Of a stretch of 64,000 nucleotides of DNA, positions 17,791 through 26,701 are shown piece after piece. The first letter of the stretch is position 1, and each line of letters starts with the position of its first letter. The notes beneath the pieces are model-generated. The model was not told the origin of the DNA. It searched no databases and saw only the letters and a list, made by a program, of their open reading frames with translations. Origin of the DNA: Corynebacterium sp. HMSC05H05 (GTDB lineage Bacteria > Actinomycetota > Actinomycetes > Mycobacteriales > Mycobacteriaceae); assembly GCF_001807265.1 (NCBI RefSeq), contig NZ_KV788368.1:66104-130103 (forward strand). The letters are read 5' to 3'. Both the position numbers and the translations under genes were made by a program.

Positions 17791-20603
17791 TTGGCGGCCG
17801 GCCATGGGGCGCGCGCCAGCACCAACCCGCAGATGGCCATGGCGGCGGCCGTGACGCGGTGCATCGGCAGGACAGTGAAGCGGCGCACCACCCACGCGAG
17901 TGCCGTCGCTGCCAGGCCCTGGAACGGGAACGCGGCGATCACGGCCACGGTCGGCGCCCAGTTGGCGTTGGTGTCCGGCCCGTACGGGGTGTCGTCCTCG
18001 CGGCGCCACGGCACCCACAGGCAGTAGGCGAGTACGAGCAGGCTGAACGTGCCGCCGAAGAGCAGCGAGTAGCGGTAGGCACCTTCGCCAGCGAAGTGCA
18101 TCTCGAACTCGCCGTCGGCTCCTGGAGGGATGCGGAAGGCTTGGGCGCCGGCGTCGATACGCATAGGCTCCAGCTCGGTGCCGCCGAGGGCGGCGCGGAG
18201 CCCGTCGTTGAACGCGCGGGTGGTCAGGATCAACCGGTCGCCGGTCTGGTCGGGCAGCGGCGCGCGGGAGAGCATGACCGTGTCGGCGCGGGTGAACAGC
18301 TCGTGGGAGCCGGCTTTGAGGAACACGCTGCCCACGCGGCGCTCGCCGTCGATGGTGGCGGGTTTGCTGAGCTGCCACGTGGCGTCCTCAGCGGTGGTGA
18401 AGCGGCGCTGGATCACCTTGTGCTCGGGGAAGTGGCGCTGGAAGAAGTAGCGGTCCGCGGTGCCCTCCACTTCGACGATGCGCGTGACGCCCACGTCGAG
18501 CTCGCGGATGCCCACGGGTTCGGCCAGCCGCAGGATTGTCGCGTCGCCGCGGGTGAGCCTGCGCGGCTGGTCTTTGACCAGGGTGACGTTGCGGCAGTTG
18601 CTGTGCCCGTCGCACAGCTGGACGGTGGTGTCCGCGGTGGCGGTAACCGTGACGTGCTCCTGCTGGGTTTGGAACTCGATCCAGGCGTCGCGGTCGCCGG
18701 GGGCGGGCCACCAGGCAGTTTCGTTGAGGCCGTCGAAGGCGGAGGTGAGCGACTTCGACGCGTCGGGCCCGCCGAACGCGCCGGCGTCCGCGGCCGAGGA
18801 CGATGCTCGGGCGAAGCCGTCGGCCGCCACCGCGGTGCGGGTGCCGGCAGACGGGTAGTCCTTCACCCGGTTGCGCACCGTGGCGTCCTCCCACTCGGCG
18901 GCGAGGCGGCCGGACTGACCGTCGATTGTGCCGTAGTTGCGCACCGCAAGCGCCGGGGTATCGGTGACCACATCGGCGTCCCCGCTGGTCAGGCGCGCCG
19001 GGAAATAGCCGAGCTCGCGCCATATAAGCGGCAACACCTCGCCGCCGCCGTCCACAGCAACCGGCTCGCGGTCCGTGGCCATCACGTCCGCGTGCGGGTC
19101 CAGCAGGAAGATATCCACCTCGCCGAAGCTTGCGTCCGGCTCACCCAAATTCGGCGTGCGCGGCTGCCGCTCCAGGTCGCGGCGCACCACCACGGCACCC
19201 ACGCCTACAGAACGCAGCGCCTGCCTATCGACGAGCTCCGCCTGCCCCTCCAACCCCCGAATCGCCTCCGGGTCCACCAGCGGCACCGCGTCGCGGAACG
19301 CGAAACGCGCCTGGGTCAGCGCCTGAATCGGCTCGTCGCGCGTCCACCCCCACGTCTGGCGAGCAAACGACGCCGCCGGGACCACAAGCGTGCGGGTACC
19401 CGCGGCGTGCTCGTCCAGCCACTGGCCCGCGGCAACCCAGTCCTCCGACACCTCGTTCCAGGTGCCCTCCGGCAGCAGGCGCAACGACCAGGCCGGCGCC
19501 ACAGCCACTACGGCGGCAAGGGTGATGCCGACAGCCTTGGGACGGTTCACCTTCGCGGCCAGATGCCCGGCGCCCAGCGCGAGCGGCAGGTGGACCAGCG
19601 GGTCGAATTTGTGCAGGTTGCGGAAGGGGGCGAGAGCACCGTCGTAAAGCGAGGTGCTCATGTGCGCCGAGCCGAGCACCCAGAACCCCACCGCGAACAC
19701 CGCAAGCAGCGGCCCGCGCCACGGCATGTCGCGGCGCGCCAAGCCCGCGAGCCCGAACGCGGCGACGAGGCAGGTGGCGATGACGAACGTCGGCTCCGCC
19801 ACCAAGAGGTGACCGGCGGCGCGCTCCGTGTCCACGAACGGCGTCCAGCTCGTGGTGCCTCGCAGGATCTCCACCGGATTGAGCCACGCGGTGGTCACAC
19901 CGGCGGACTCGATGAAGTCCGTGAACGGCGGGGAGTAGCGGCCCAGCACCAAAAGCGGCCCGACCCACCACGCGGACACCGCCGCCGCCCCGAGGGCGAA
20001 CTTGCTGGCCGCTGCGTAGGCGCGCCGCGCGATAAGCAGCACGAACGCTGGCAGGCACGCGGCGATGGTGGCGGTGGCGTTGACCGCGCCCATGCACGCA
20101 ACCGCCACTACCGCCGGCGCCACCCGCGGGGTGCGCCGCGTCAGCGGGATCAGCGTCCACGGCACGAGCGCCACCGGCCACGCCTCCGAAGAAATCGCGG
20201 TGAGCGTGGTCAGGATGCGCGGGCTCAGCGCGTAGAGCCCCGCCGCGAGGACCTGCGGGAGGGTGCCCTTGACGCCTATTCTTCGCGCCAGCGTGAGCGT
20301 GCCGGAGTATGCCAAGCACAACAACAGCCACCACCACGCGCGCTGGATCAACCAATCCGGCACATGTAGCAGATCCCCCGCCAAGAAGAACGGCCCCTGC
20401 GGGAACAGGTAGCCGTACGCCTGGTTCTGCACCTGGCCCAGCGGAAACTCGTCGGTGTACGCGTGGGTAGCGCGGCGCAAAAACCGCCCCGGGGCGGCAA
20501 CCAGGTCGAACTTGGTGTCCGCCGCGACCTGCCCCGGCGGCTGTGCAAGCACAACAGCAAGCAGGACCAGCCAACCTGCGAGGTGCGCGCGCATCCCCCG
20601 CAC
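17697..20603 (-). CDS. aftD: Alpha-(1->3)-arabinofuranosyltransferase AftD
   Basis: 968 residues, a large GT-C enzyme. The diagnostic N-terminal loop KFDLVAAPGRFLRRATHAYTD and FPLGQVQNQAYGYLFPQGPFF follow the first helix. About ten helices fill residues 10-450, then a carbohydrate-binding-like extracytoplasmic part (WWPAPGDRDAWIEFQTQQEHV, an F5/8-type region) and C-terminal helices after residue 845. AftD adds branching arabinofuranose residues to arabinogalactan and lipoarabinomannan using decaprenyl-phospho-arabinose. It is followed upstream by the DUF2613 gene as in Rv0236c-Rv0236A. Start GTG 20603 or ATG 20594. Mycobacterial AftD is longer (about 1,400 residues), so this is the short corynebacterial form. 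Confidence 0.92.
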   Translation of the reverse strand: MRGMRAHLAGWLVLLAVVLAQPPGQVAADTKFDLVAAPGRFLRRATHAYTDEFPLGQVQNQAYGYLFPQGPFFLAGDLLHVPDWLIQRAWWWLLLCLAYSGTLTLARRIGVKGTLPQVLAAGLYALSPRILTTLTAISSEAWPVALVPWTLIPLTRRTPRVAPAVVAVACMGAVNATATIAACLPAFVLLIARRAYAAASKFALGAAAVSAWWVGPLLVLGRYSPPFTDFIESAGVTTAWLNPVEILRGTTSWTPFVDTERAAGHLLVAEPTFVIATCLVAAFGLAGLARRDMPWRGPLLAVFAVGFWVLGSAHMSTSLYDGALAPFRNLHKFDPLVHLPLALGAGHLAAKVNRPKAVGITLAAVVAVAPAWSLRLLPEGTWNEVSEDWVAAGQWLDEHAAGTRTLVVPAASFARQTWGWTRDEPIQALTQARFAFRDAVPLVDPEAIRGLEGQAELVDRQALRSVGVGAVVVRRDLERQPRTPNLGEPDASFGEVDIFLLDPHADVMATDREPVAVDGGGEVLPLIWRELGYFPARLTSGDADVVTDTPALAVRNYGTIDGQSGRLAAEWEDATVRNRVKDYPSAGTRTAVAADGFARASSSAADAGAFGGPDASKSLTSAFDGLNETAWWPAPGDRDAWIEFQTQQEHVTVTATADTTVQLCDGHSNCRNVTLVKDQPRRLTRGDATILRLAEPVGIRELDVGVTRIVEVEGTADRYFFQRHFPEHKVIQRRFTTAEDATWQLSKPATIDGERRVGSVFLKAGSHELFTRADTVMLSRAPLPDQTGDRLILTTRAFNDGLRAALGGTELEPMRIDAGAQAFRIPPGADGEFEMHFAGEGAYRYSLLFGGTFSLLVLAYCLWVPWRREDDTPYGPDTNANWAPTVAVIAAFPFQGLAATALAWVVRRFTVLPMHRVTAAAMAICGLVLARAPWPAANYAGSSTFLVVAGLFAVACLTNRAPGTSTNS

Positions 20604-20609
20604 CAGCGC

Positions 20610-20819
20610 CTACTTCCTCGAGCCGTACTCCGGCCCGCCCAGCACCGCCTCATCCGCCGGCACCGCAGTACCCTGCGGCACCGTCGATTGCCCGGACACG
20701 GACGCGATGCCAAGCACCCCCACCGCACCGAGCACCACACCAACGACAGTGCTGGCCAAAACGGGCGCGGTGGCGCGCCGGGCAAGCGACGCCGGCAGGG
20801 CAAATACGCGATGGGACAT
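20610..20819 (-). CDS. DUF2613 small secreted/membrane protein (Rv0236A-like)
   Basis: 69 residues: MSHRVFALPASLARR, one hydrophobic helix (VLASTVVGVVLGAVGVLGIASV), then a short polar tail (PADEAVLGGPEYGSRK). Size, single helix and position 6 bp before aftD match the DUF2613 protein next to mycobacterial aftD. No function is known to me; partnership with AftD is plausible from conserved adjacency. Confidence 0.8.
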   Translation of the reverse strand: MSHRVFALPASLARRATAPVLASTVVGVVLGAVGVLGIASVSGQSTVPQGTAVPADEAVLGGPEYGSRK

Positions 20820-20899
20820 GTCGGAGAAGCCTACCAGCAGCGGGTACAGTGGCTGTGGTTTGAAACAGGGTTTGAAACAGCTGACAAGGGGACAGGTAC

Positions 20900-22111
20900 A
20901 TGCGGGCTCGGACAGGTGCGGCGTTGCTCGCACTTGCGTGCCTATCGGCGTTCAGCTTCGCCGGATGCGCCGAACAGCCCGAAGACAACGCTGCTGAGTC
21001 GGCCGTTTTGGAGACTGCGGAGGCGGGCCGGGAGGACGTCGACAAGCAAGAAGCCCCTGAGGTGGCGCCGCCTTCCGCACCCCCGGCCGCGCCCGCGCCC
21101 TTGTCGCCGGCGCAGCAGCGCGTGCCGGACGACCTGCGGCAAAAGGTCGCCTCGCTCATGGTGGTCGGCGTGGCCAACTACGACCAGGCGCGGTTCGCGC
21201 TGGACCAGGGTGTCGGCGGGCTGATTATCCCCAGCTGGGCGGATCCGGCGCTGCTCACTGAGGCGGGCCGCGACATCAACGCCCTGCGCGCCGAGTATCA
21301 CCGCCCGTTCAGCGTGGCCATCGACTTCGAGGGCGGCCGCGTGCAGCGCCACACGCAGGTGCTCGGCGAGTTCATGCCGCCGCGCGCGCTCGCCGGGCAG
21401 CCGCCCGAGGTGATCCGAGGCACCGGCTACGACATCGGCCGCTCCCTGCGGGCCCACGGCATCAACGTGGACTACGCACCGCTGCTGGACTTGGACGTGA
21501 CCAACCTGGACATCGTGGGGGACCGTTCCTTCCACGGCAACCCCGACGAGGTCGTGCGCGTAGCCGGGCTGTTCTCGCAGGGGCTTATCGACGCCGGGGT
21601 GACCCCGACGTTCAAACATTTTCCCGGCCACGGGCGCGCCTCCGGGGACACGCACCACCACCTGGCCGTCACCCCGCCGCTGGACCAGATGCGCGAGCTT
21701 GACCTGCGCCCCTACGGTCCGCTGCTGGAACAGTTCCCCCGCGCCAGCGTGATGATGGGCCACATGATCGTGCCGGGCCTAGGCCCCGACGGCGTGCCCA
21801 GCTCCATGAACCCGGACACCTACCGGCTGCTGCGCACCGGCGACTACCCAGGTGGGGTGCCCTTCGAAGGTGCGGTGGTCACCGACGACCTGTCCGGCAT
21901 GCGCGGCATCCTGGACTACGCTCCCACCCGCGATGCCGTGGCCAGGGCAATCGGCTCCGGGGCGGACCAAGCGCTGTGGTCCTCCGGCGCGGACCTGCCC
22001 GGCATCGTCGACCACATCGTGTGGTGTGTGCACAACGGCTATATCCCTGAAACTCGAGTGGACGAGGCCGCAACCAGGGTGCAGCAGCAGCTCATCGACG
22101 TGGGGTTGTAG
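20900..22111 (+). CDS. lpqI: Glycoside hydrolase family 3 lipoprotein (LpqI/NagZ-like)
   Basis: 403 residues. Lipoprotein signal with lipobox FAGC (Cys at residue 23), a linker rich in Pro/Ala, then the GH3 beta-N-acetylglucosaminidase domain. NagZ hallmarks are present: AIDFEGGRVQR, the catalytic loop FKHFPGHGRASGDTHHHL with the His-Asp dyad, and VTDDLSGM with the nucleophile Asp. It should remove GlcNAc from peptidoglycan fragments at the outer face of the membrane. Location next to aftD/DUF2613 equals Rv0237 (lpqI). Confidence 0.9.
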   Translation: MRARTGAALLALACLSAFSFAGCAEQPEDNAAESAVLETAEAGREDVDKQEAPEVAPPSAPPAAPAPLSPAQQRVPDDLRQKVASLMVVGVANYDQARFALDQGVGGLIIPSWADPALLTEAGRDINALRAEYHRPFSVAIDFEGGRVQRHTQVLGEFMPPRALAGQPPEVIRGTGYDIGRSLRAHGINVDYAPLLDLDVTNLDIVGDRSFHGNPDEVVRVAGLFSQGLIDAGVTPTFKHFPGHGRASGDTHHHLAVTPPLDQMRELDLRPYGPLLEQFPRASVMMGHMIVPGLGPDGVPSSMNPDTYRLLRTGDYPGGVPFEGAVVTDDLSGMRGILDYAPTRDAVARAIGSGADQALWSSGADLPGIVDHIVWCVHNGYIPETRVDEAATRVQQQLIDVGL

Positions 22112-22183
22112 GCGGGCTTGTAGGTGGGTTTGTAGCGCTTCCCCGGCTATGAGAGATCAAAGATCTGCATTATTGTGGGGCGC

Positions 22184-23908
22184 GTGACTACGGTAAAGGC
22201 GACCTCGCACAGGAAAGGACGCGCAGGCACCGCCAAGGGCGGGCAGGGAGTGATGGGCCGCGGCGCCAAAATCACGCTAGGCGTGCTCTTGGGCATCCTC
22301 GCCGTGGCGCTCGCGATCTACCTGGCGGACTTGGCCACCCACCGGGGCAACGTCCCACGGGGCACCCAGGTTGGCGGCGTGGACATCGGTGCGATGGCGC
22401 CGGACGAGGCGCGCGAAAAGCTCCAGGCGGAACTCGGCGGCGTCGCAGCCAAGGCTGTTCCAGTCAAGGCGGGGGAGAAGGCAACCGAGTTCATCCCCGC
22501 CAAGGCCGGACTGGGCATCGATTTCGACGCCACGGTGGACAACGCCGGCATCGAGACCGCGAACCCCGTCGAGCGCCTCCGCGGGCTGTTCACCACCCGC
22601 GAGGTGGACGTCGTGCCGACCGTCGACGACAAAACGCTGGGGAGCCAGCTCGACCGCATGACCGACGAGCTGCACGTGGACCCCGTCGACGGCACTATCC
22701 GTGTGCAGGGCGGCAAGGCCGAAACCACCGACCCGAAGCTCGGCCAGGACGTGGACCGCGCCACGCTGCGCGACGAGGTGACCACCGGCTGGCTCAACCC
22801 GGACGGTGTCGAAGTGGAGCCGTCGCAGACGCAGCCCGCCATCAACGACGACGCCATGAAGGCCGCGCTCGGCGGCCCCGTGCGCGCCGCCCTGGACGGC
22901 CCGGTCACGGTCACCGGCAAGGACGGCGTCGCCGCCGCCGTGCCGCAGGACCGTATCGGCGAAATCGTGCAGTTCCCCGCGGTGGAAGGCCGCATCACAC
23001 CCGACGTGAACCTGGATGCCACGCGCACCATCCTGGGTGACCAGCTCGCGGAGACCGAGGTGGAGGGCAAAAACGCCCGCGTCCTGGCCGGAGGCGGCGT
23101 CGAACCGTCCGTCGACGGCTCCGTGGTGGACTGGGACGCCACCCTGGCGGGCTTTGAAAAACGCTTGACCGGCGACGAGCCCCGCGCCTGGGACGCGGTG
23201 TACAAGGACGTGCCCGCGCAGTTCACCACTGAACAGGCGCAAAACGCGACCTTCAACGACGTGGTCGGCTCGTTCACCACCAGTGGCTACTCGGGTGCGT
23301 CCGGCACCAACATTGCGCTGGTGGCCCAGACCGTCAACGGTGCGATCGTGAACCCGGGCGAGACCTTCTCCCTGAACGGCTACACCGGCCCGCGCGGCCC
23401 CGCTCAGGGGTACGTGGAGTCCGGCATCATCCTCAACGGGCGCGCGGACACCGCGGTCGGCGGCGGCATCTCCCAGTTCGCCACCACCTTGTACAACGCC
23501 TCCTACTTCGCCGGCATGACGGATGTGGCGCACATGCCGCACTCCTATTACATCTCCCGCTACCCAGCCGGCCGCGAGGCGACCGTGTATGAGGGCGCTA
23601 TCGACCTGCAGTTCCGCAACGACAGTCCGCACCCGGTGCGCATCTCCACCAGCGTCGGCGGCGGGGAGGTCACGGTGAGCCTGATGGGCGTCAAGACCGT
23701 GACCGTCGAGTCTGTCAACGGTGGCCGGTGGGCGCAGACGCAGCCGCAGCCGGTGAACGTCTCCGGCTCGAACTGTGCGCCGTCTTCGGGCGCGCCTGGT
23801 TTCACTACCTCCGACACCCGCATCATCTACGACCTCGCCGGAAACGAGCTCAGCCGGGAAACCCAGACCACGGTGTACGACCCGCAGCCGATCGTGCGCT
23901 GCGGTTAG
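22184..23908 (+). CDS. VanW family protein with peptidoglycan-binding-like repeats
   Basis: About 574 residues. A cytoplasmic basic leader, one membrane helix (KITLGVLLGILAVALAIYLA), then two PG_binding_4-like repeats (residues about 60-300) and the VanW domain with NPGETFSLNGYTGPRGPAQGYVESGII and GGGISQFATTLYNASYFAGM. VanW domains occur in vancomycin-resistance clusters and many actinobacterial wall proteins; the biochemical role is not established. GTG 22184 follows a TATTGT hexamer with a 7-nt gap, so the transcript is probably leaderless. Single-pass, extracytoplasmic. Confidence 0.85.
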   Translation: MTTVKATSHRKGRAGTAKGGQGVMGRGAKITLGVLLGILAVALAIYLADLATHRGNVPRGTQVGGVDIGAMAPDEAREKLQAELGGVAAKAVPVKAGEKATEFIPAKAGLGIDFDATVDNAGIETANPVERLRGLFTTREVDVVPTVDDKTLGSQLDRMTDELHVDPVDGTIRVQGGKAETTDPKLGQDVDRATLRDEVTTGWLNPDGVEVEPSQTQPAINDDAMKAALGGPVRAALDGPVTVTGKDGVAAAVPQDRIGEIVQFPAVEGRITPDVNLDATRTILGDQLAETEVEGKNARVLAGGGVEPSVDGSVVDWDATLAGFEKRLTGDEPRAWDAVYKDVPAQFTTEQAQNATFNDVVGSFTTSGYSGASGTNIALVAQTVNGAIVNPGETFSLNGYTGPRGPAQGYVESGIILNGRADTAVGGGISQFATTLYNASYFAGMTDVAHMPHSYYISRYPAGREATVYEGAIDLQFRNDSPHPVRISTSVGGGEVTVSLMGVKTVTVESVNGGRWAQTQPQPVNVSGSNCAPSSGAPGFTTSDTRIIYDLAGNELSRETQTTVYDPQPIVRCG

Positions 23909-23974
23909 CGGTTAGCGTACGAACCGTCACGCACCCCACACCCGCGCGGCACCAAACCGCCGCGCGTCCAACTC

Positions 23975-25498
23975 TCACGCTATGTTGCCGCCCCGGTCGG
24001 GGCCGGCCCTGGACCCATCGCCGATGTCGAATAACGGCGGGTCGGTGGTTGTCTGGTTCGGTGGGTCGTCGAACGCGGGGTATTTCTTCCGCACCCGCCT
24101 GATAGTCCTCTGACCAGGAGAGTCTTGGTACTGACGTGTCGTGGTTGGTGTTGGTGGCCCGCCGTCGGCGGGGTGGTGGGTGACGTCCCAGGTGGTGGGA
24201 TCTTTCTCGAAGTGACCCTTGCCACCGGCGCCGTCCCTGTTGTCGTTGTTGCACATGTGGTGCTCGCGGCACAGGAGGACGAGGTTTTCCAGGTCTGTGA
24301 GCCCACCGTGCAGGTACGACTGGATGTGGTGGGCTTCCAGTTCCACGCCTGGCTTGGTGCACCCGGTCCAGGCGCACACCTGCTGCATGGCCAAAAGCAC
24401 CAGCTTCTGCTCCACGCTGGCCAACCGCGCCCGCCCGAGGGATAGCGGGACCCCGGTGCACGAGTCCAGCTGCAGGGCGAAGGAGTCTCCTGCCAGCCCG
24501 AGCCGGACTATGTCCAACGCGGTCAACGACACCGAGGTGTTGGTGGCGAACTCGGTGTACGCGTCCGCCCCCATGAGGTCTTCCAGCGTCAGCGTCATCA
24601 CCACGGTTCCGATGCCCTTGCGCGCCGCGGTGGAGGAGTTCGCGTGGTTGCCGACAATGTCCATGAGTTGGTCGAACCGCCGCTGCCCGCGGGTGCGCTT
24701 GTCCTCGGCGCCGGGCGGCAGGTTCGCCCCGGGCGACTCGCCGGCGGCCAGCGCGGCCTCGAACGCGGCGCGGCTGGCTTTGTCGAAGTAGATCTGTCCC
24801 CAGGAACCGCCGTCGCTGTCCTCCTCGCCGAAGATCATGGTGCGCTTCTTAAACGCGGCGAGCGGGTCCTTGTTGCCCTCGTAGTCCCTGCCCTTGCGGT
24901 TGGCGCGTTTGACCAGTGTGTTCACGTGCTTCCGCAGCTCTTCCGCGGACATCGTCTCCGCCGCCTCGAGCGCCTGCGCGTAGATCTCGTCGCGGCCCGG
25001 GTCCGAGTGTTCGTTGAGCTGCATTAGTGCCCGCTCAATGATGCGCTTCTTCTCCGCGTTGGCCTTCGCCGCCGCCTTCCGCGCGCGCTCCTTGGCCTTG
25101 CGCGCTTCCTCTTTGCGGCGCTCTTCTTCCTCGGCCTGCTTCTCGCGCTCTTCTTCGTCCATCAGCGGGTCCGAGGGTGGGGTGGGCACCTCGACCTCGC
25201 CGAACATCGTCTTCGCCTGGTTGAGCAGGCTAAAGGCGTCGGCGCGTGGGAGCCCGAGCTGCTTGGTCAGGTACTCCACCGGGTGGTTCGCGCCGACCAG
25301 CCGGCCCGCCCCGTCGCGCTCGCACAGGTGAGCAAACGCGATGTTCGCGTTGGACAGCAGCGGCAGCGCCGCGTGCAGCCGCTCCATGGCCTGGTGCGTG
25401 GATAAAAGGTGGAGGGATTCGGGCTGCATCATGAGCGCCTCGAGCGCCTTCAGACTATCGACGAGCTGGTCCACGTGGTGGTCAATTACCGTGGTCAT
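23975..25498 (-). CDS. DUF222 domain / HNH endonuclease protein
   Basis: 507 residues. The N-terminal DUF222 region is followed by a highly charged Lys/Glu/Arg coiled coil at about 110-160 (EERRKEEARKAKERARK) and a C-terminal HNH domain: WTGCTKPGVELEAHHIQSYLHGGLTDLENLVLLCREHHMCNN, with the Cys pair and two His of the beta-beta-alpha-metal fold. These genes are multi-copy in Corynebacterium and relatives (13E12-like); the function is unknown and mobile-element links have been proposed. A LexA-box-like sequence lies about 90 bp upstream (25585-25600). Confidence 0.85.
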   Translation of the reverse strand: MTTVIDHHVDQLVDSLKALEALMMQPESLHLLSTHQAMERLHAALPLLSNANIAFAHLCERDGAGRLVGANHPVEYLTKQLGLPRADAFSLLNQAKTMFGEVEVPTPPSDPLMDEEEREKQAEEEERRKEEARKAKERARKAAAKANAEKKRIIERALMQLNEHSDPGRDEIYAQALEAAETMSAEELRKHVNTLVKRANRKGRDYEGNKDPLAAFKKRTMIFGEEDSDGGSWGQIYFDKASRAAFEAALAAGESPGANLPPGAEDKRTRGQRRFDQLMDIVGNHANSSTAARKGIGTVVMTLTLEDLMGADAYTEFATNTSVSLTALDIVRLGLAGDSFALQLDSCTGVPLSLGRARLASVEQKLVLLAMQQVCAWTGCTKPGVELEAHHIQSYLHGGLTDLENLVLLCREHHMCNNDNRDGAGGKGHFEKDPTTWDVTHHPADGGPPTPTTTRQYQDSPGQRTIRRVRKKYPAFDDPPNQTTTDPPLFDIGDGSRAGPDRGGNIA

Positions 25499-25584
25499 GG
25501 GCGGATCCCTCCCTTCAGGTACGCGCTGTCAACGAATGAACAATGCATACGCTACGACACGCCTCCGACACGACCGCCGCAAAG

Positions 25585-25600
25585 CCAAACACATGTTCGA
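25585..25600. promoter_or_regulatory. SOS-box-like sequence (LexA) upstream of the DUF222-HNH gene
   Basis: CCAAACACATGTTCGA matches the actinobacterial LexA consensus TCGAAC-N4-GTTCGA at 12 of 14 defined bases by eye. It lies 87 bp upstream of the HNH gene start, in a 151-bp intergenic region. Confidence 0.45.
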
Positions 25601-25629
25601 GTATCCCTAAACGGCCAGCGACTTTAGCA

Positions 25630-25642
25630 CGTCGATAAGCAA
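25630..25642 (-). repeat. Copy of dispersed motif TTGCTTATCGACG (minus strand)
   Basis: Intergenic copy of the short motif described in the findings, between the lipase 3' end and the HNH gene. It cannot be explained by codon use. Confidence 0.6.
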
Positions 25643-25649
25643 AAGGTGC

Positions 25650-26483
25650 TCACTCAAATTGTGAAGGTGGCACATGGTCGCCCATCTCGCGCAGCAACCC
25701 CCACACGGTGAGGTCCGCGTACAGCGGGTCGCGTGGCATGAGCGCGTGGTAGGGCGCGTAGCCGTCGTACCACTGCCCGGAGTCGATGTTCGCCACGTCC
25801 GCGCCCGGGACCGCCTCCAGCATCGACGCGGAGGCGGGCGTAACCACCGTGTCTGCCGGTGAGTAGATGGAGGTGTACGTGATTCCCGGCACGGTGTCCG
25901 GGCCGCTCAAAAACTCGCGTAACCAGGCGGAACCGGCGAGCTGCTGTGCTGCCCCCGGGGCGAATAGGGCGGTGAAGTGCGGGTGGTTTGCGGCGAACGC
26001 GCCCATCTGTCCGGCCAGCCCCCGGAAGTCGGTGCCGTGGAAGTTGCCGCCCATCGCCACCACGCGCCGCACCTTCTCCGCGCCCCCGCGCGAAATGAAC
26101 AGCTTGGTCATCAGCGCGCCCTGCGAGTGCGCCACAATGTCCACCTGCTCCGCGCCGGTTTTTCGCAGCACACGGTCCACGTGCTCCTCCACGTCGCCCA
26201 CGATCGAATTCAGGTCGCCCGCGCCGAAGAATCCGGGCGCGATCATGTCGCCGTAGTCGTAGCCCCAGACCCAAAACCCCTGTTCTTTCAGCCTTTGGGC
26301 GTTCGACTCAAACGCCGCGGTGCGCGAGTTGATCCCGTGCACGTACATCACCGGCGTGGGGTGTGTGGGCTTAAAATTTCGGTCGTTGAACGGCATCGGC
26401 GGGCGGTTTTGCAGCCCGCGCACCGCCCCGTAGCCGACCGCCAGTGTCATCATCGCGCTGCTGAGTTTCATCCCTTTGAGCAT
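25650..26483 (-). CDS. Alpha/beta-hydrolase, triacylglycerol lipase/esterase-like
   Basis: 277 residues. The strand VMYVHGINSRTAAF supplies the oxyanion region, VDIVAHSQGALMTKLFI holds the nucleophile in A-H-S-Q-G (near residue 121), and IYSPADTVVTP and YAPYHALMP are the likely Asp and His regions. A hydrophobic N-terminus (MKLSSAMMTLAVGYGAV) suggests membrane association or export. Resembles LipA/LipB-type lipases. The substrate is unknown. It is divergent from the riboswitch-controlled orphan gene, so the McbR-like operator at 26519 lies between the two starts. Confidence 0.8.
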   Translation of the reverse strand: MLKGMKLSSAMMTLAVGYGAVRGLQNRPPMPFNDRNFKPTHPTPVMYVHGINSRTAAFESNAQRLKEQGFWVWGYDYGDMIAPGFFGAGDLNSIVGDVEEHVDRVLRKTGAEQVDIVAHSQGALMTKLFISRGGAEKVRRVVAMGGNFHGTDFRGLAGQMGAFAANHPHFTALFAPGAAQQLAGSAWLREFLSGPDTVPGITYTSIYSPADTVVTPASASMLEAVPGADVANIDSGQWYDGYAPYHALMPRDPLYADLTVWGLLREMGDHVPPSQFE

Positions 26484-26484
26484 A

Positions 26485-26504
26485 TTGCTTATCGACGCCC
26501 TCCG
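26485..26504 (+). repeat. Intergenic copy of dispersed motif with extended 3' part
   Basis: TTGCTTATCGACG followed immediately by CCCTCCGG. The only other copy in the window with exactly this spacing of the two parts is at 6230, inside the mmpL3 gene, and differs at two bases of the core. It lies in the lipase leader. Confidence 0.65.
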
Positions 26505-26512
26505 GCCCCCAC

Positions 26513-26541
26513 TTGCAGTAGACCAAGCGGTCTGTTATTGT
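26513..26541 (+). promoter_or_regulatory. Promoter with McbR-like operator in its spacer
   Basis: TTGCAG (26513-26518) and TATTGT (26536-26541) are separated by exactly 17 bp. The spacer contains TAGAC-N6-GTCTG (26519-26534), one base from TAGAC-N6-GTCTA, the recognition sequence of McbR, the TetR-type repressor of corynebacterial sulfur and methionine metabolism. The predicted start of transcription (about 26548) coincides with the first stem of the riboswitch. Confidence 0.72.
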
Positions 26542-26549
26542 CCTGGTTT

Positions 26550-26648
26550 GGATCACGAAGTCCGACGCACCCTGCACAAGGGAAAAGCCTCCCGGCTCGT
26601 CGGCTGGCAACCGCGCATATCGCGCACGGTGCCCCCGGGGGAAGATCC
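26550..26648 (+). ncRNA. SAM riboswitch (SAM-I/IV type)
   Basis: GGATC (26550-26554) pairs with GATCC (26644-26648) as P1. Inside are TCCGACG pairing with CGTCGG, an AGCC/GGCT hairpin, the conserved GGCAACC core, a CGCG-CATAT-CGCG hairpin, and CACGGTGCC followed by GGGGGAAGATCC. Order and spacing match the actinobacterial SAM-IV consensus as I remember it. The riboswitch ends 54 nt before the orphan gene's ATG and could sequester the ribosome site AAAGGAG. No other gene follows before the tRNA. Confidence 0.8.
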
Positions 26649-26701
26649 GCCGGCACGTGCAACCGCCGCGCCGGAAGTGCGATTCTCAAAGGAGATTAAC
26701 C

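Noticed and set aside
17577..20369. 930-residue plus-strand ORF opposite aftD
   Set aside because: Shadow frame; rich in Arg/Gly/His and without start signals.
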